A stretch of DNA of 64,000 bases from positions 18,850 through 82,849 of the forward strand of contig NZ_JADWOV010000258.1 in assembly GCF_015767435.1 (NCBI RefSeq). The letters run 5' to 3'. Below are positions 16,675 through 25,588 of this stretch, piece by piece. A program made the position numbers and the translations under genes. Numbering within the stretch: the stretch's first letter is position 1; every line of letters starts with the position of its first letter. This stretch comes from Polaribacter sp. BAL334. GTDB lineage: Bacteria > Bacteroidota > Bacteroidia > Flavobacteriales > Flavobacteriaceae. The notes under the pieces are model-generated. The model had not been told where the DNA came from. It searched no databases and worked only from the letters and a program-made list of their open reading frames with translations.

Positions 16675-18360
16675 ATGTCTGAAGAGAAAAAATCGCTCAA
16701 TTTTTTAGAGCAAATCATTGAAGAAGATTTAGCAAACGGAATGCCTAAAGAAAACTTGCGTTTTCGTTTTCCACCAGAACCAAATGGCTATTTACATATT
16801 GGCCATACCAAAGCCATTGGAATTAGTTTTGGCTTGGGTATCAAATACAATGCGCCTGTAAACTTGCGTTTTGACGATACTAATCCTGCAAAAGAAGAGC
16901 AAGAATATGTTGATGCGATCAAAAATGACATTTCATGGTTGGGGTATACTTGGGCAAATGAATGTTATTCTTCAGATTATTTTCAAGAATTGTATGATTG
17001 GGCTGTTTTATTGATTAAAGATGGAAAAGCTTATGTGGATTCTCAAACTTCAGAGGAAATGCGAATCCAAAAAGGAACTCCAACAGAAGCTGGAACAAAT
17101 AGTCCTTATAGAAATCGTTCAGTGGAAGAAAACTTGACCTTATTTCAAGATATGAAAGACGGAAAGTTTAAAGAAGGCGAACATGTTTTGCGTGCAAAAA
17201 TCGATATGAGTTCGCCAAATATGTTGATGCGTGACCCATTAATGTATCGAATTTTACACAAAGCACATCATAGAACAGGAAATCAATGGTGCATTTATCC
17301 AATGTATGATTGGGCTCATGGCGAAAGTGATTATGTGGAGCAAATTTCACATTCTTTGTGTTCATTAGAATTCAAACCTCATAGAGAATTGTATGATTGG
17401 TTCAAAGACAATGTGCATGGTTACAGTGCTGATGCCTATCCTTTGATTCCAAAACAACGAGAATTTTCGCGTTTAAATTTGAGTTATACCATTATGAGCA
17501 AACGAAAATTGCTGAAATTGGTTGAAGAAAATATCGTTTCAGGTTGGGATGATCCAAGAATGCCAACGATTTCTGGTTTGCGCAGACGTGGTTATACACC
17601 TGCCTCTATCAGAAGTTTTGTGGAAACTGTGGGTGTTTCAAAACGTGAAAATGTGATTGATGTGGCGCTTTTAGAGTTTAAAATTCGTGAAGATTTAAAC
17701 AAAACTGCCAACAGAGTCATGGCTGTTTTAGACCCAGTAAAAGTGGTCATCACCAATTATCCTGAAGGAAAAGAGGAAATTTTACAAGCTGAAAACAACC
17801 AAGAAGACGAAACTGCAGGTTTCAGAGAACTGCCTTTTTCAAGAGAAATTTTTATTGAAAAAGAAGATTTTCAAGAAGAAGCCAATAAGAAGTTTTTCCG
17901 ATTGAAATTGGGAAACGAAGTTCGATTGAAAAACGCCTACATCATCAAAGCTGAGAGTTGCACCAAAGATGAAAACGGAAATGTGATTGAAATTCAATGT
18001 ACTTATGACGCACTCAGTAAATCAGGGAGTGGTACTGAAGAAAGTTTGCGAAAAGTGAAAGGAACATTGCATTGGGTTTCTGTAAAACATGCTGTAAAAG
18101 CAGAAGTGAGAGCGTATGATCGTTTGTTTTTAGATGAAGCTCCTGATGCACATAAAGACAAAGATTTCATGGAGTTTTTAAATCCAAATTCTTTAGAAAT
18201 TATTGATGCTTTTGTAGAGCCAAGTTTGCAAACTGCCAAGATTGGCGAGCGTTTTCAGTTTCAACGTTTGGGCTATTTTTGTGTGGATAATGACACGACT
18301 GCAAGCAAATTAGTATTCAACAAAACTGTTGGATTGCGTGATTCTTGGGGTGGGAATTAG
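16675..18360 (+). CDS. glnS: Glutamine--tRNA ligase
   Basis: This 561-residue class I synthetase charges tRNA-Gln. The HIGH motif lies at 41-44 in PEPNGYLHIGHTKAIG, and the KMSKS equivalent is IMSKRKLLKL. GDP-like segments such as FRFPPEPNGY and DDPRMPTISGLRRRGYTP are classic GlnRS/GluRS signatures, and CIYPMYDWAHGESD identifies the Gln-type enzyme. Presence of GlnRS implies direct glutaminylation rather than only the GatCAB route. Start 16675 is supported by the -7 box at 16643. The gene is followed by a short tandem GGTTTTT run. Confidence 0.96.
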   Translation: MSEEKKSLNFLEQIIEEDLANGMPKENLRFRFPPEPNGYLHIGHTKAIGISFGLGIKYNAPVNLRFDDTNPAKEEQEYVDAIKNDISWLGYTWANECYSSDYFQELYDWAVLLIKDGKAYVDSQTSEEMRIQKGTPTEAGTNSPYRNRSVEENLTLFQDMKDGKFKEGEHVLRAKIDMSSPNMLMRDPLMYRILHKAHHRTGNQWCIYPMYDWAHGESDYVEQISHSLCSLEFKPHRELYDWFKDNVHGYSADAYPLIPKQREFSRLNLSYTIMSKRKLLKLVEENIVSGWDDPRMPTISGLRRRGYTPASIRSFVETVGVSKRENVIDVALLEFKIREDLNKTANRVMAVLDPVKVVITNYPEGKEEILQAENNQEDETAGFRELPFSREIFIEKEDFQEEANKKFFRLKLGNEVRLKNAYIIKAESCTKDENGNVIEIQCTYDALSKSGSGTEESLRKVKGTLHWVSVKHAVKAEVRAYDRLFLDEAPDAHKDKDFMEFLNPNSLEIIDAFVEPSLQTAKIGERFQFQRLGYFCVDNDTTASKLVFNKTVGLRDSWGGN

Positions 18361-18364
18361 GGTT

Positions 18365-18392
18365 GGTTTTTGGTTTTTGGTTTTTGGTTTTT
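18365..18392 (+). repeat. Tandem GGTTTTT x4
   Basis: Four perfect 7-bp units follow the glnS stop by 4 bp, with a partial GGTT before them. It is a simple-sequence tract that could vary in copy number. No coding role is visible. Confidence 0.8.
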
Positions 18393-18575
18393 GAAAATAA
18401 GAAATTAGAACCAAGAGACAAGAAAAAAGAGGACTAAATTGTGCCTTTTTTTTTGTTTTTTACAACTTAAATTGCTTACTTTTACAATTATATATGCTGT
18501 GTATATCTTATTAAACAGCAAACAATAAAGTCTATTTATTGTAATATTTCCTAAAAAATTAACTAGTACTTTTTA

Positions 18576-18619
18576 AAAAATTATGTAGATTATACTGAAA
18601 AATAATCTACATAATTTTT
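18576..18619. terminator. Perfect 18-bp inverted repeat, possible terminator
   Basis: The arms at 18576-18593 and 18602-18619 are exact complements (18 bp, core TTATGTAGATTAT) around an 8-nt loop. The right arm ends in TTTTT, so it could be an AT-rich terminator. Its length and perfection, and the array beside it, also allow a cruciform or protein-binding role. Confidence 0.6.
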
Positions 18620-18621
18620 AA

Positions 18622-18730
18622 TTTACATACGTATGCGTTTCTATTCGTTTACGTATACGTTGAACTTTACATACGTATGTGTTTTTATTTACATACGTAT
18701 ACGATTTTTTTATATACCTATGTGTTTTTT
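18622..18730. repeat. Iteron-like array of five units, period about 22 bp
   Basis: Units start at 18622, 18644, 18666, 18688 and 18709. Units 1, 3 and 4 share TTTACATACGTAT, unit 2 keeps TTTACGTATACGTT, and unit 5 is diverged (TTTATATACCTATGTG). The core TACGTA is itself palindromic, and unit 3 contains ACATACGTATGT, a 12-bp palindrome. The rest of 18361-18844 is AT-rich and shows no gene. Confidence 0.75.
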
Positions 18731-18844
18731 AATTTAAAAGAAACTCTTTGCTATAAAATATTAATTACTTTAGTGGGGAATTAAATTAGGTAAGTATCAG
18801 AAAAAGTTATAAAAGTTGCTTATTAATTAACCTGATAAATTTAA

Positions 18845-19458
18845 ATGCCAAATAAAAAAGAACTTAAGGATAATATTTGGGCAATATGGAAGATTTCTAT
18901 ACTTGCAAAAAAGTGCTTGATATATTCCTATTATATGCACAAACCAGACACAGAAGAAGAATTGAATTTTTTAAATAATTCTGGAGAATTTATATTTAAC
19001 GACATATATTATGGAGAAATAGTGTAATAGAGTTATCCAAACTGTTTAGTAATCCTTCTAGAAATAATAAGTTCAACTTAATCCATTTTTTAAAAAAGTT
19101 AAAGAAAGATCAATATTTTGGTGGTTTTAATATTAATCAAATCAAAATTAAAGAGTGGGAAAATCAAATACTAGAAAATAAAGATACAATAGATTTAATA
19201 CTGCAATTAAGAGATGAAGTTTATGCCCATACAGATAATAAAACAATCACTAACAATATAGATACTCCTACCTTTGAACAAACAGAAAAACTATTAATGA
19301 TTGTAGAAAATATAGTTAAGGAAATTTATTTTACTGTTTTTAATAGTCATGCTGAAATTGAAAATCGTCATATCTTTAAAAAACCTTCTGGAATAATCAA
19401 AATTTTAGCATCTGAAAAAAGAGAAAGAATTGATAGGTTAAATAAGTTTAAAACTTAA
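18845..19458 (+). pseudogene. AbiU2-like HEPN protein gene, frameshifted
   Basis: A first frame (18845-19027) encodes MPNKKELKDNIWAIWKIS and ends in a stop. The homologous sequence continues one frame away from about 19024 (VIELSKLFSNPSRNNKF) to the stop at 19456-19458. The second part has LRDEVYAHTD, an R-x5-H motif of HEPN/AbiU2-type proteins, which are often RNase toxins or abortive-infection factors. No slippery sequence is visible, so this is probably a single-base indel, or an assembly error. The gene is followed after 23 nt by the YbjQ-fusion gene and preceded by an iteron-like array. Confidence 0.6.
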
Positions 19459-19481
19459 AAAATATTTAAAACCAAAATTAT

Positions 19482-20564
19482 ATGAAAAAATCAAAAGACA
19501 TTATCGTGACAACAACTTCCTCATTAGAAGGAATGAATATTGTAAAACACTTAAAACCAATTTCTGCTCATATCGTAATTGGAACGAATATTTTTAGTGA
19601 TTTTTTAGGTGGTTTAACAGATGTCTTTGGTGGAAAATCAAATTCTTATCAAAAGAAATTGAAAGAAATTTATGAAGACGCAATCAAAGAAATAAAATTT
19701 GCTTGCAATGAAGTAGGAGGAAATTGTGTTTTAGGATTAAAAATAGATATTGATGAAATTTCAGGAAAAGGAAAGTCAATGTTTATGATAACTGCAATTG
19801 GAACAGCTGTAATTGTTGAATCAGACAAAAAAGATGAAGATATTTATCAAAAAATAAATGAACATGTTTCTGTAGATGAACTCAATGAATTGAGAACAAA
19901 AAAGTCAATTATTTATAAAGCTGAAAACTCTAATTTAGAATTAACAGCTGAAATATGGAGTTTTATTACTAATAATAGAATGGTTGAAATGCTCCCTTTT
20001 TTAATGAAAAAAGTAGCCTATGCAGGAGCTAATTATGGAAATTCTCATATTGATGATTTTAGTGAAAAATTAAAAATATTTATTGAAAATTTACCTGAAA
20101 GTCAAAAGAAAAAATATTTATACGATTCGCTGAAAAATAATAAAAATGAAAATTCAAATAAAATTATTTTAGATATAATAAAAAGTTTATACCTTCTTGA
20201 TGTATCAGAAACAATTGGACTTTTGGAAAACGAAAAGCTATCTGTTAAAAAATTAGGATTACTTATTTCAACATATGATCAACTCAATTATTCACAAAAT
20301 GATATTGACAACTTGCAATTACTTAAAAAAACAATTGAAATAACTTTTACAGAACGAGGAGAAAGAACCACAAAAAAACAAATGCTTTCCAGTAAAGAAA
20401 AGGAAGTTTGGGTTTGTGAATGTTCGAAAGTTAATAACTCAGAAAATGAATATTGTGAAAGTTGTTTGAAAGATATTTTTGGGTTTGAAAAAATTGATTT
20501 ACGACCAGAAAAAGTAATAAGTCATTTAGGTGATAAAATAAATCTTATCAGGGAATTGATTTAG
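19482..20564 (+). CDS. YbjQ/UPF0145-like domain fused to C-terminal zinc finger
   Basis: The 360-residue protein starts with a YbjQ (DUF74)-like domain (about 1-115): IIVTTTSSLEGMNIVKHLKP, IVIGTN, and GGNCVLGLKIDID. The middle (about 130-300) is helical and unrecognised. Near the C-terminus (about 310-330), VWVCECSKVNNSENEYCESC follows the spacing W-x-C-x-C-x3-N-x6-C-x2-C, like a RanBP2-type zinc finger with a shortened first pair. YbjQ domains form rings of unknown function. It lies 23 nt behind the HEPN gene remnant and may be co-transcribed. Confidence 0.7.
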   Translation: MKKSKDIIVTTTSSLEGMNIVKHLKPISAHIVIGTNIFSDFLGGLTDVFGGKSNSYQKKLKEIYEDAIKEIKFACNEVGGNCVLGLKIDIDEISGKGKSMFMITAIGTAVIVESDKKDEDIYQKINEHVSVDELNELRTKKSIIYKAENSNLELTAEIWSFITNNRMVEMLPFLMKKVAYAGANYGNSHIDDFSEKLKIFIENLPESQKKKYLYDSLKNNKNENSNKIILDIIKSLYLLDVSETIGLLENEKLSVKKLGLLISTYDQLNYSQNDIDNLQLLKKTIEITFTERGERTTKKQMLSSKEKEVWVCECSKVNNSENEYCESCLKDIFGFEKIDLRPEKVISHLGDKINLIRELI

Positions 20565-20678
20565 AAATATTTTAAGGGAAAATTTAAAAGAGAAAAATGA
20601 AATTATTTGGATTCTAAATAGAGTTTAGAGTAATTCCATTCCACTTTTCCAAACATTAAACCCTCAAATCTCAAAACC

Positions 20679-23303
20679 CTACCTCACAAAACGGTAGGTA
20701 ACTTTTAATAAAAAAGTGTTTTCTTTTCGCTGACTAAAAACTTGGTTGCTGAGTGAAGTTGATAAACTTGCATCTGGATTTTCGTTTCCAACAACTCCTT
20801 GAGCCCACACTAAAAAGATTTCAGACCCAGGAATGTATTCCCATCTTGCAACTAAATTTGAGCGGAACTGTGCGAAAGAAAAATCAGGTTTATTAAACTG
20901 ATAATCAATCGTATTATCACTATTCTCATCAATAGTATAAACGTTTGCTCTAGTTGAAATTTGATTGGTATCATAAATCGTTACACGATCTGTAAAACGA
21001 TCAGCTGCTGCAGTATTCACAAATTTAAACTCTGAATAACGTCCTCTTGAAATAAATGGTTGACCATAAAACTGAATAGACATATTAGGATTTATACTAT
21101 ACGTAAAACGAAGGGTAGTAGAAAATTCATCGTTATTGATGTTTCCTAAAATATATCTTTTATCATTTCCAAAATCAAGGCTTGTAACGTATTGCGCGCG
21201 GTCCTGTGTCAATTCTAATTGATTTTCCAAAGAAATATTTAATGCATCTGTAGGTTGGTAATTGAATCCTATTGAATATCGTTGTCTTTTAAACACATTT
21301 TCATCAGCATCAACAAATGTAAACCCCATGCTATAGCTAAATATTTTACTTCTATCAGAACCAAAAGAACCAAATACATACCTGTTGTTTGCTGTTCTCC
21401 ATCTTGGACCACCTCTTAAAAATGCGTTAGAATAGGAACGAAAACTTGTTCCTAAACCAAGATTGGTGGTTGCGTTATTGGCCCAATTAATATTTCCTTC
21501 TCCTTCAAAACGAATTCTGTTTAGATTTTTTTGAAAGTCATATTCTGTAACTTGTGAGGCTTCTATTGATGCATTCCTATACGTTTTTGTAGGAACTTGC
21601 CATAAATATCTCAAATTTGCAAACTGAATCATTTGATCCGTATTTCTTAAAAATCCAACATCATTTAGTTCTAATTCAGGCGAACGCCAAATAAATCCAC
21701 CATTATAACGCCAATTTCCTCCTCCAGCCTTCCCCAATTCAATTCTCCCTCCTGTTCCTGTTAATGATGTTCTTGTTGGATCAACATTTACGTGAGTTGC
21801 ATCTGTTCTTTGAAATAAACGTGTTATAGAACGTTGTGTATTTTCAATCGCTTCAGCACTTCCTAAAACGTGACTCATAATGACATTACCATCTAAAAAA
21901 TACTCTCTATTTTTCCAATTGTGCTGAAAATCGATTCCTCCTGAATAAGCAGCCTTGTGCAATTCGTTAAAATTACCATTCAAATTACGATTTGTAGCTG
22001 TAAAAATTCCTCCAATAAATGAGTTTCTCTCGTTAAAATCTTTTTGAGCTCTACCTACAAAATAATTGGTTAAAGGCTCAACAATTTCTTGTCTAGTGTT
22101 GCCATTTGTTTGTTTAATTTCGGCAAATTCATTGGCTGTTACACTTTCTAAAATACCAATTGACCAACCATTTTTTGTTTTTCCCGAAAACTTTGCAGCT
22201 CCTAAAATAGCCGAATTTAAAGGCTCATCTGCAAATTCACCAGAAGATAAATTAGCACTTCTATGCGGATTTCTTCCAATTCGTCTGCTATAAAAGAGGT
22301 TGTCACTCCCATTGGCAAACTGAAAATCAAAAATGTTTTTATTTTCTACAAAAAAAGGTCTTTGTTCTCTAAAAAATAATTGAAAACCATCCAAAGCAAT
22401 GGCTCCAGGATCTGCTTCAACTTGTCCAAAATCAGGATTGATTGTCAAATCGAGTGTTAAATCATTGGTGACACCAATTTTAGCATCCAAACCAATATTG
22501 GCTTTAAAATCGCTTCCATCTCTGTAAGGATTGTTTCCTTCTTTTGGATACGAATCATATTGCAATAATGTAAAAGGCTGAATTTCAAGTTGTTTTTGAG
22601 AAGGCAGATCTATTAAACCATGCAACTCACCTGCTTCACTAATAAAACCTGCTTGATCATTTGGAATTCGTTGCCATAAAGAACGTTCGTTTAATCTGAA
22701 AATATTTCTGTTAATATTAAATCCCCAAACTTGTTCTTTTGATTTTCCAAAACGCAATTGGCTAAAAGGAATTTTCATTTCTGCAGTCCAGCCTTTATCA
22801 TCAACCTTAGCATCTGTATACCAAACTGGATTCCAACTTTCATCCCAACTTTGTCCATTTTGCGTCGCAATTTCCTCGCCTTTAACTCCAGCAGCAGTTG
22901 TTGTAAAAACAAAAGCGGTTCGTTTGTCGTGATAACTATCAATAATTACATTGACTCTATCACCTGCAAAACCATCACGCCTACTTAATCTTTTTTGAAT
23001 TAAATCTGGTTCATCATCTAACGCTTTAATTGCGATATATAAATATTTTGAGTCATAAATAACTTTAAATAAGGTTTGATATGTTGGAGGCGTTCCTTCA
23101 TCTGGTTCTTTTTCAGTAAATTCTGATGACCATTCCACTACATTCCATGCTTCATCAGTAACATCACCATCAATGATGGGTGTTTTTGTGAGTTTTTTTG
23201 TAGTGTAAACTCTCTTTGGAATTTTATTCGTTAAAACTTCTTGTGAAAAAGAAACTGTTGAACAAAAAAGAAACACTAGAAGGTAGTTAAAGACAAATTT
23301 CAT
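20679..23303 (-). CDS. DUF5916 outer-membrane-associated protein
   Basis: The 874-residue protein has a signal peptide (…STVSFSQ) and an N-terminal CBM9-like sugar-binding-type domain (about 35-230; TPIIDGDVTDEAWNVVEW, YDSKYLYIAIKALDDEP, RVNVIIDSYHD). A long DUF5916 region follows with alternating beta-strand patterns and a terminal aromatic/Arg (VTYRFVR), suggesting an outer-membrane barrel. Function is unknown; family members are common in Bacteroidota, often near peptidases or polysaccharide genes. ATG at 23303 is preferred over 23357 because the signal peptide starts there. Confidence 0.8.
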   Translation of the reverse strand: MKFVFNYLLVFLFCSTVSFSQEVLTNKIPKRVYTTKKLTKTPIIDGDVTDEAWNVVEWSSEFTEKEPDEGTPPTYQTLFKVIYDSKYLYIAIKALDDEPDLIQKRLSRRDGFAGDRVNVIIDSYHDKRTAFVFTTTAAGVKGEEIATQNGQSWDESWNPVWYTDAKVDDKGWTAEMKIPFSQLRFGKSKEQVWGFNINRNIFRLNERSLWQRIPNDQAGFISEAGELHGLIDLPSQKQLEIQPFTLLQYDSYPKEGNNPYRDGSDFKANIGLDAKIGVTNDLTLDLTINPDFGQVEADPGAIALDGFQLFFREQRPFFVENKNIFDFQFANGSDNLFYSRRIGRNPHRSANLSSGEFADEPLNSAILGAAKFSGKTKNGWSIGILESVTANEFAEIKQTNGNTRQEIVEPLTNYFVGRAQKDFNERNSFIGGIFTATNRNLNGNFNELHKAAYSGGIDFQHNWKNREYFLDGNVIMSHVLGSAEAIENTQRSITRLFQRTDATHVNVDPTRTSLTGTGGRIELGKAGGGNWRYNGGFIWRSPELELNDVGFLRNTDQMIQFANLRYLWQVPTKTYRNASIEASQVTEYDFQKNLNRIRFEGEGNINWANNATTNLGLGTSFRSYSNAFLRGGPRWRTANNRYVFGSFGSDRSKIFSYSMGFTFVDADENVFKRQRYSIGFNYQPTDALNISLENQLELTQDRAQYVTSLDFGNDKRYILGNINNDEFSTTLRFTYSINPNMSIQFYGQPFISRGRYSEFKFVNTAAADRFTDRVTIYDTNQISTRANVYTIDENSDNTIDYQFNKPDFSFAQFRSNLVARWEYIPGSEIFLVWAQGVVGNENPDASLSTSLSNQVFSQRKENTFLLKVTYRFVR

Positions 23304-23651
23304 TTTAAAATTTGATTGAATTAAAAAAGCTATAAAAAGCATTAAAATGAATGGCAAAAATACCTTTCTATTTTCTTAACTATATGTTAATTTAAATGAA
23401 AATTAAAAGGTTTTTATTCGGAATAATTTACAAATCTCATAAAAATTATATGAATTAAGAGTATTTTATTTTAAATATCTTAAAAAATAAGTTAACAATT
23501 TTGCAATAATCAAAAGCTTTTTATTTCAAAAATCTTAACAATTTTATGAAAAATTAAGAATACATTAAAGAAAATCAATATCGTTTTTCAAAGAACAAGT
23601 AGCCAATCGTTTTTCTTAAAATTAATCAATTATTTTTTATGTAAAGTACTA

Positions 23652-23682
23652 TTTGTCAATCAAATAAAAAGCAGTACATTTG
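23652..23682 (+). promoter_or_regulatory. Promoter of the rplM-rpsI cluster
   Basis: TTTG (23652-23655), 19-nt spacer, TACATTTG (23675-23682) matches the Bacteroidota consensus fully. The leader to rplM is about 55 nt. The rest of the 438-bp spacer 23304-23741 is AT-rich and shows no gene. Confidence 0.8.
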
Positions 23683-23741
23683 CACTCCTTTTTTAAGGAA
23701 AAAAATAAATTATTAATTGAACAAAAACTAAAAGTGTAATT

Positions 23742-24197
23742 ATGAACACATTAAGTTACAAAACAGTATCAGCAAACAGCGCTACCGTTAACAAGGAGTG
23801 GGTTTTGGTTGATGCGGACGGTCAATCGTTGGGTCGTCTTGCTTCTAAAGTAGCAAAGCTAATTAGAGGTAAATATAAGCCAAATTTTACTCCTCACGTA
23901 GATTGTGGAGACAATGTGGTGGTTATCAACGCAGAAAAAATTAATTTAACAGGAAAAAAGTGGGCTGATAAAACCTACATTCACCACACTGGTTATCCTG
24001 GAGGACAAAGATCGTTAACTGCAACAGAAATGTTTGACAAAGATCCAACAAGATTGATTGAAAAAGCAGTGAAAGGTATGTTACCAAAAAACACATTAGG
24101 TGCAGCTTTGTTTAGAAACTTGTATGTATATGCAGGAACTGAACACAAACAAGCAGGTCAAACACCTAAAGCTATTAACCTTAACGATTACAAATAA
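23742..24197 (+). CDS. rplM: 50S ribosomal protein L13
   Basis: The 151-residue protein matches L13: WVLVDADGQSLGRLASKVAK near residue 20, GKYKPNFTPHVDCGDNVVVI, YIHHTGYPGG, and MLPKNTLGAALFRNLYVYAG. L13 is an early 23S rRNA-binding protein. The stop overlaps the rpsI start by one base (TAATG), so the pair is translationally coupled. Confidence 0.97.
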   Translation: MNTLSYKTVSANSATVNKEWVLVDADGQSLGRLASKVAKLIRGKYKPNFTPHVDCGDNVVVINAEKINLTGKKWADKTYIHHTGYPGGQRSLTATEMFDKDPTRLIEKAVKGMLPKNTLGAALFRNLYVYAGTEHKQAGQTPKAINLNDYK

Positions 24198-24583
24198 TGG
24201 AAACTGTACACAAGATAGGTAGAAGAAAAACAGCTGTAGCGCGTGTTTATCTTTCAGATGGTGATGGTACAATTACCATCAACAAAAGAGAATTTAAAAA
24301 TTACTTTACAACTGCTTCTTTGCAATATAAAGTGCAACAGCCTTTAATGCTTACCGAAAATGTATCTTCTTACAATATCAAAGTAAGTGTTTATGGTGGT
24401 GGAGTTACTGGTCAAGCTGAAGCAATTCGTTTGGCAATTACAAGAGCTTTAGTAGCAATTGATGTTGAAAACAAAGCAGTTTTAAAACCAGAAGGCTTAT
24501 TAACTCGTGATCCACGAATGGTAGAGCGTAAGAAATTTGGTCAGAAAAAAGCTCGTAAAAGATTCCAGTTCTCTAAACGTTAA
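24197..24583 (+). CDS. rpsI: 30S ribosomal protein S9
   Basis: The 128-residue protein has the S9 signatures HKIGRRKTAVARVYL at the N-terminus, GGGVTGQAEAIRLAITRAL, and the basic tail KKFGQKKARKRFQFSKR that reaches the decoding centre. It is coupled to rplM. A 199-bp spacer separates it from rpsB. Confidence 0.97.
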   Translation: METVHKIGRRKTAVARVYLSDGDGTITINKREFKNYFTTASLQYKVQQPLMLTENVSSYNIKVSVYGGGVTGQAEAIRLAITRALVAIDVENKAVLKPEGLLTRDPRMVERKKFGQKKARKRFQFSKR

Positions 24584-24711
24584 TATTTTGGAGAAGAGAA
24601 ACAAGAATAAAGAATCAGGACAACAAGTCTTTCCTCTTTTCTCATTGTTTTCTTTTCTTATTTATCGTTTTGAGACTGTTATTAAAAAAACAAATAACGG
24701 TTTAGTATCTA

Positions 24712-24745
24712 AATATATAAGACTCGAAAAGACTACTTATATATT
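24712..24745 (+). promoter_or_regulatory. Hairpin in the rpsB leader
   Basis: AATATATAAG (24712-24721) and CTTATATATT (24736-24745) form a perfect 10-bp stem with a 14-nt loop, ending 37 nt before the rpsB ATG. It may belong to a leader that regulates rpsB-tsf, or be a terminator/attenuator without a U run. The role is inferred from position only. Confidence 0.35.
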
Positions 24746-24782
24746 GATTTAAAAAAACAGAAAGTAAACACATTTATAAAAA

Positions 24783-25559
24783 ATGGCAAAAGTAAACATT
24801 CAAGAATTATTAGATAGTGGTGTACATTTTGGACACCTTACTAGAAAATGGAACCCAAACATGGCTCCATATATTTATACAGAAAGAAATGGTGTTCACA
24901 TCATTGATTTGTATAAAACAGCTGCTAAAATAGAAGAAACTTCAGAAGCTTTGAAAAAAATCGCAAACTCTGGACGTAAAGTTTTATTCGTAGCTACCAA
25001 AAAACAAGCTAAAGACGTTGTTGCTGAAAAAGCAAAAGCTGTTGGGATGCCTTACATCACTGAAAGATGGCCAGGTGGAATGCTAACTAATTTTGTAACT
25101 ATCAGAAAAGCTGTTAAAAAAATGGCTTCTATTGATAGAATGAAAACAGATGGCTCTTTCGATGCTTTATCTAAAAGAGAAAAATTACAAATTAACCGTC
25201 AAAGAGAAAAATTAGAAAAAAACTTAGGTTCTATTGCTGATATGACTCGTTTGCCAGGAGCTATTTTTGTAGTTGACATCAAAAAAGAACACATCGCAAT
25301 TGCTGAAGCTCAAAATTTGAACATTCCAATTTTTGCAATGGTTGATACAAACTCTGACCCAAGATTGGTTGATTTTGTTATCCCTTCAAATGATGATGCT
25401 TCAAAATCTATTGACAAAGTATTGTCTTACATCACTAATGCAATCGCAGAAGGTTTATCAGACAGAAAAGCTGATAAAGATAAAGGCAAAGACGATCAAG
25501 AAGAAGAAGAAGTAGAAATCGTAACAAAAAAAGTTATCGAAATTTCTGACGAAGAGTAA
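24783..25559 (+). CDS. rpsB: 30S ribosomal protein S2
   Basis: The 258-residue S2 protein shows IQELLDSGVHFGHLTRKWNP at the start, VLFVATKKQAKDVV, ERWPGGMLTNFVTI, PGAIFVVDIKKE, and VDTNSDPRLVDFVIPSNDDA. A charged C-terminal tail (KDDQEEEEVEIV) is typical of the phylum. It pairs with tsf 29 bp downstream, the near-universal rpsB-tsf arrangement. Confidence 0.97.
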   Translation: MAKVNIQELLDSGVHFGHLTRKWNPNMAPYIYTERNGVHIIDLYKTAAKIEETSEALKKIANSGRKVLFVATKKQAKDVVAEKAKAVGMPYITERWPGGMLTNFVTIRKAVKKMASIDRMKTDGSFDALSKREKLQINRQREKLEKNLGSIADMTRLPGAIFVVDIKKEHIAIAEAQNLNIPIFAMVDTNSDPRLVDFVIPSNDDASKSIDKVLSYITNAIAEGLSDRKADKDKGKDDQEEEEVEIVTKKVIEISDEE

Positions 25560-25588
25560 ATTTAATTTAATACTAAAAAAAATAGATC

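Noticed and set aside
20670..20702. CTACCTCACAAAACGGTAG as a fifth operator copy
   Set aside because: Spacer length and arms differ from CTACCC-N5-GGGTAG, and it covers the stop codon region of the DUF5916 gene, far from the cluster.
24537..24752. Open frame overlapping the 3' end of rpsI
   Set aside because: It is the shifted frame of rpsI running into the rpsB leader, with low-complexity composition and no homology signal.
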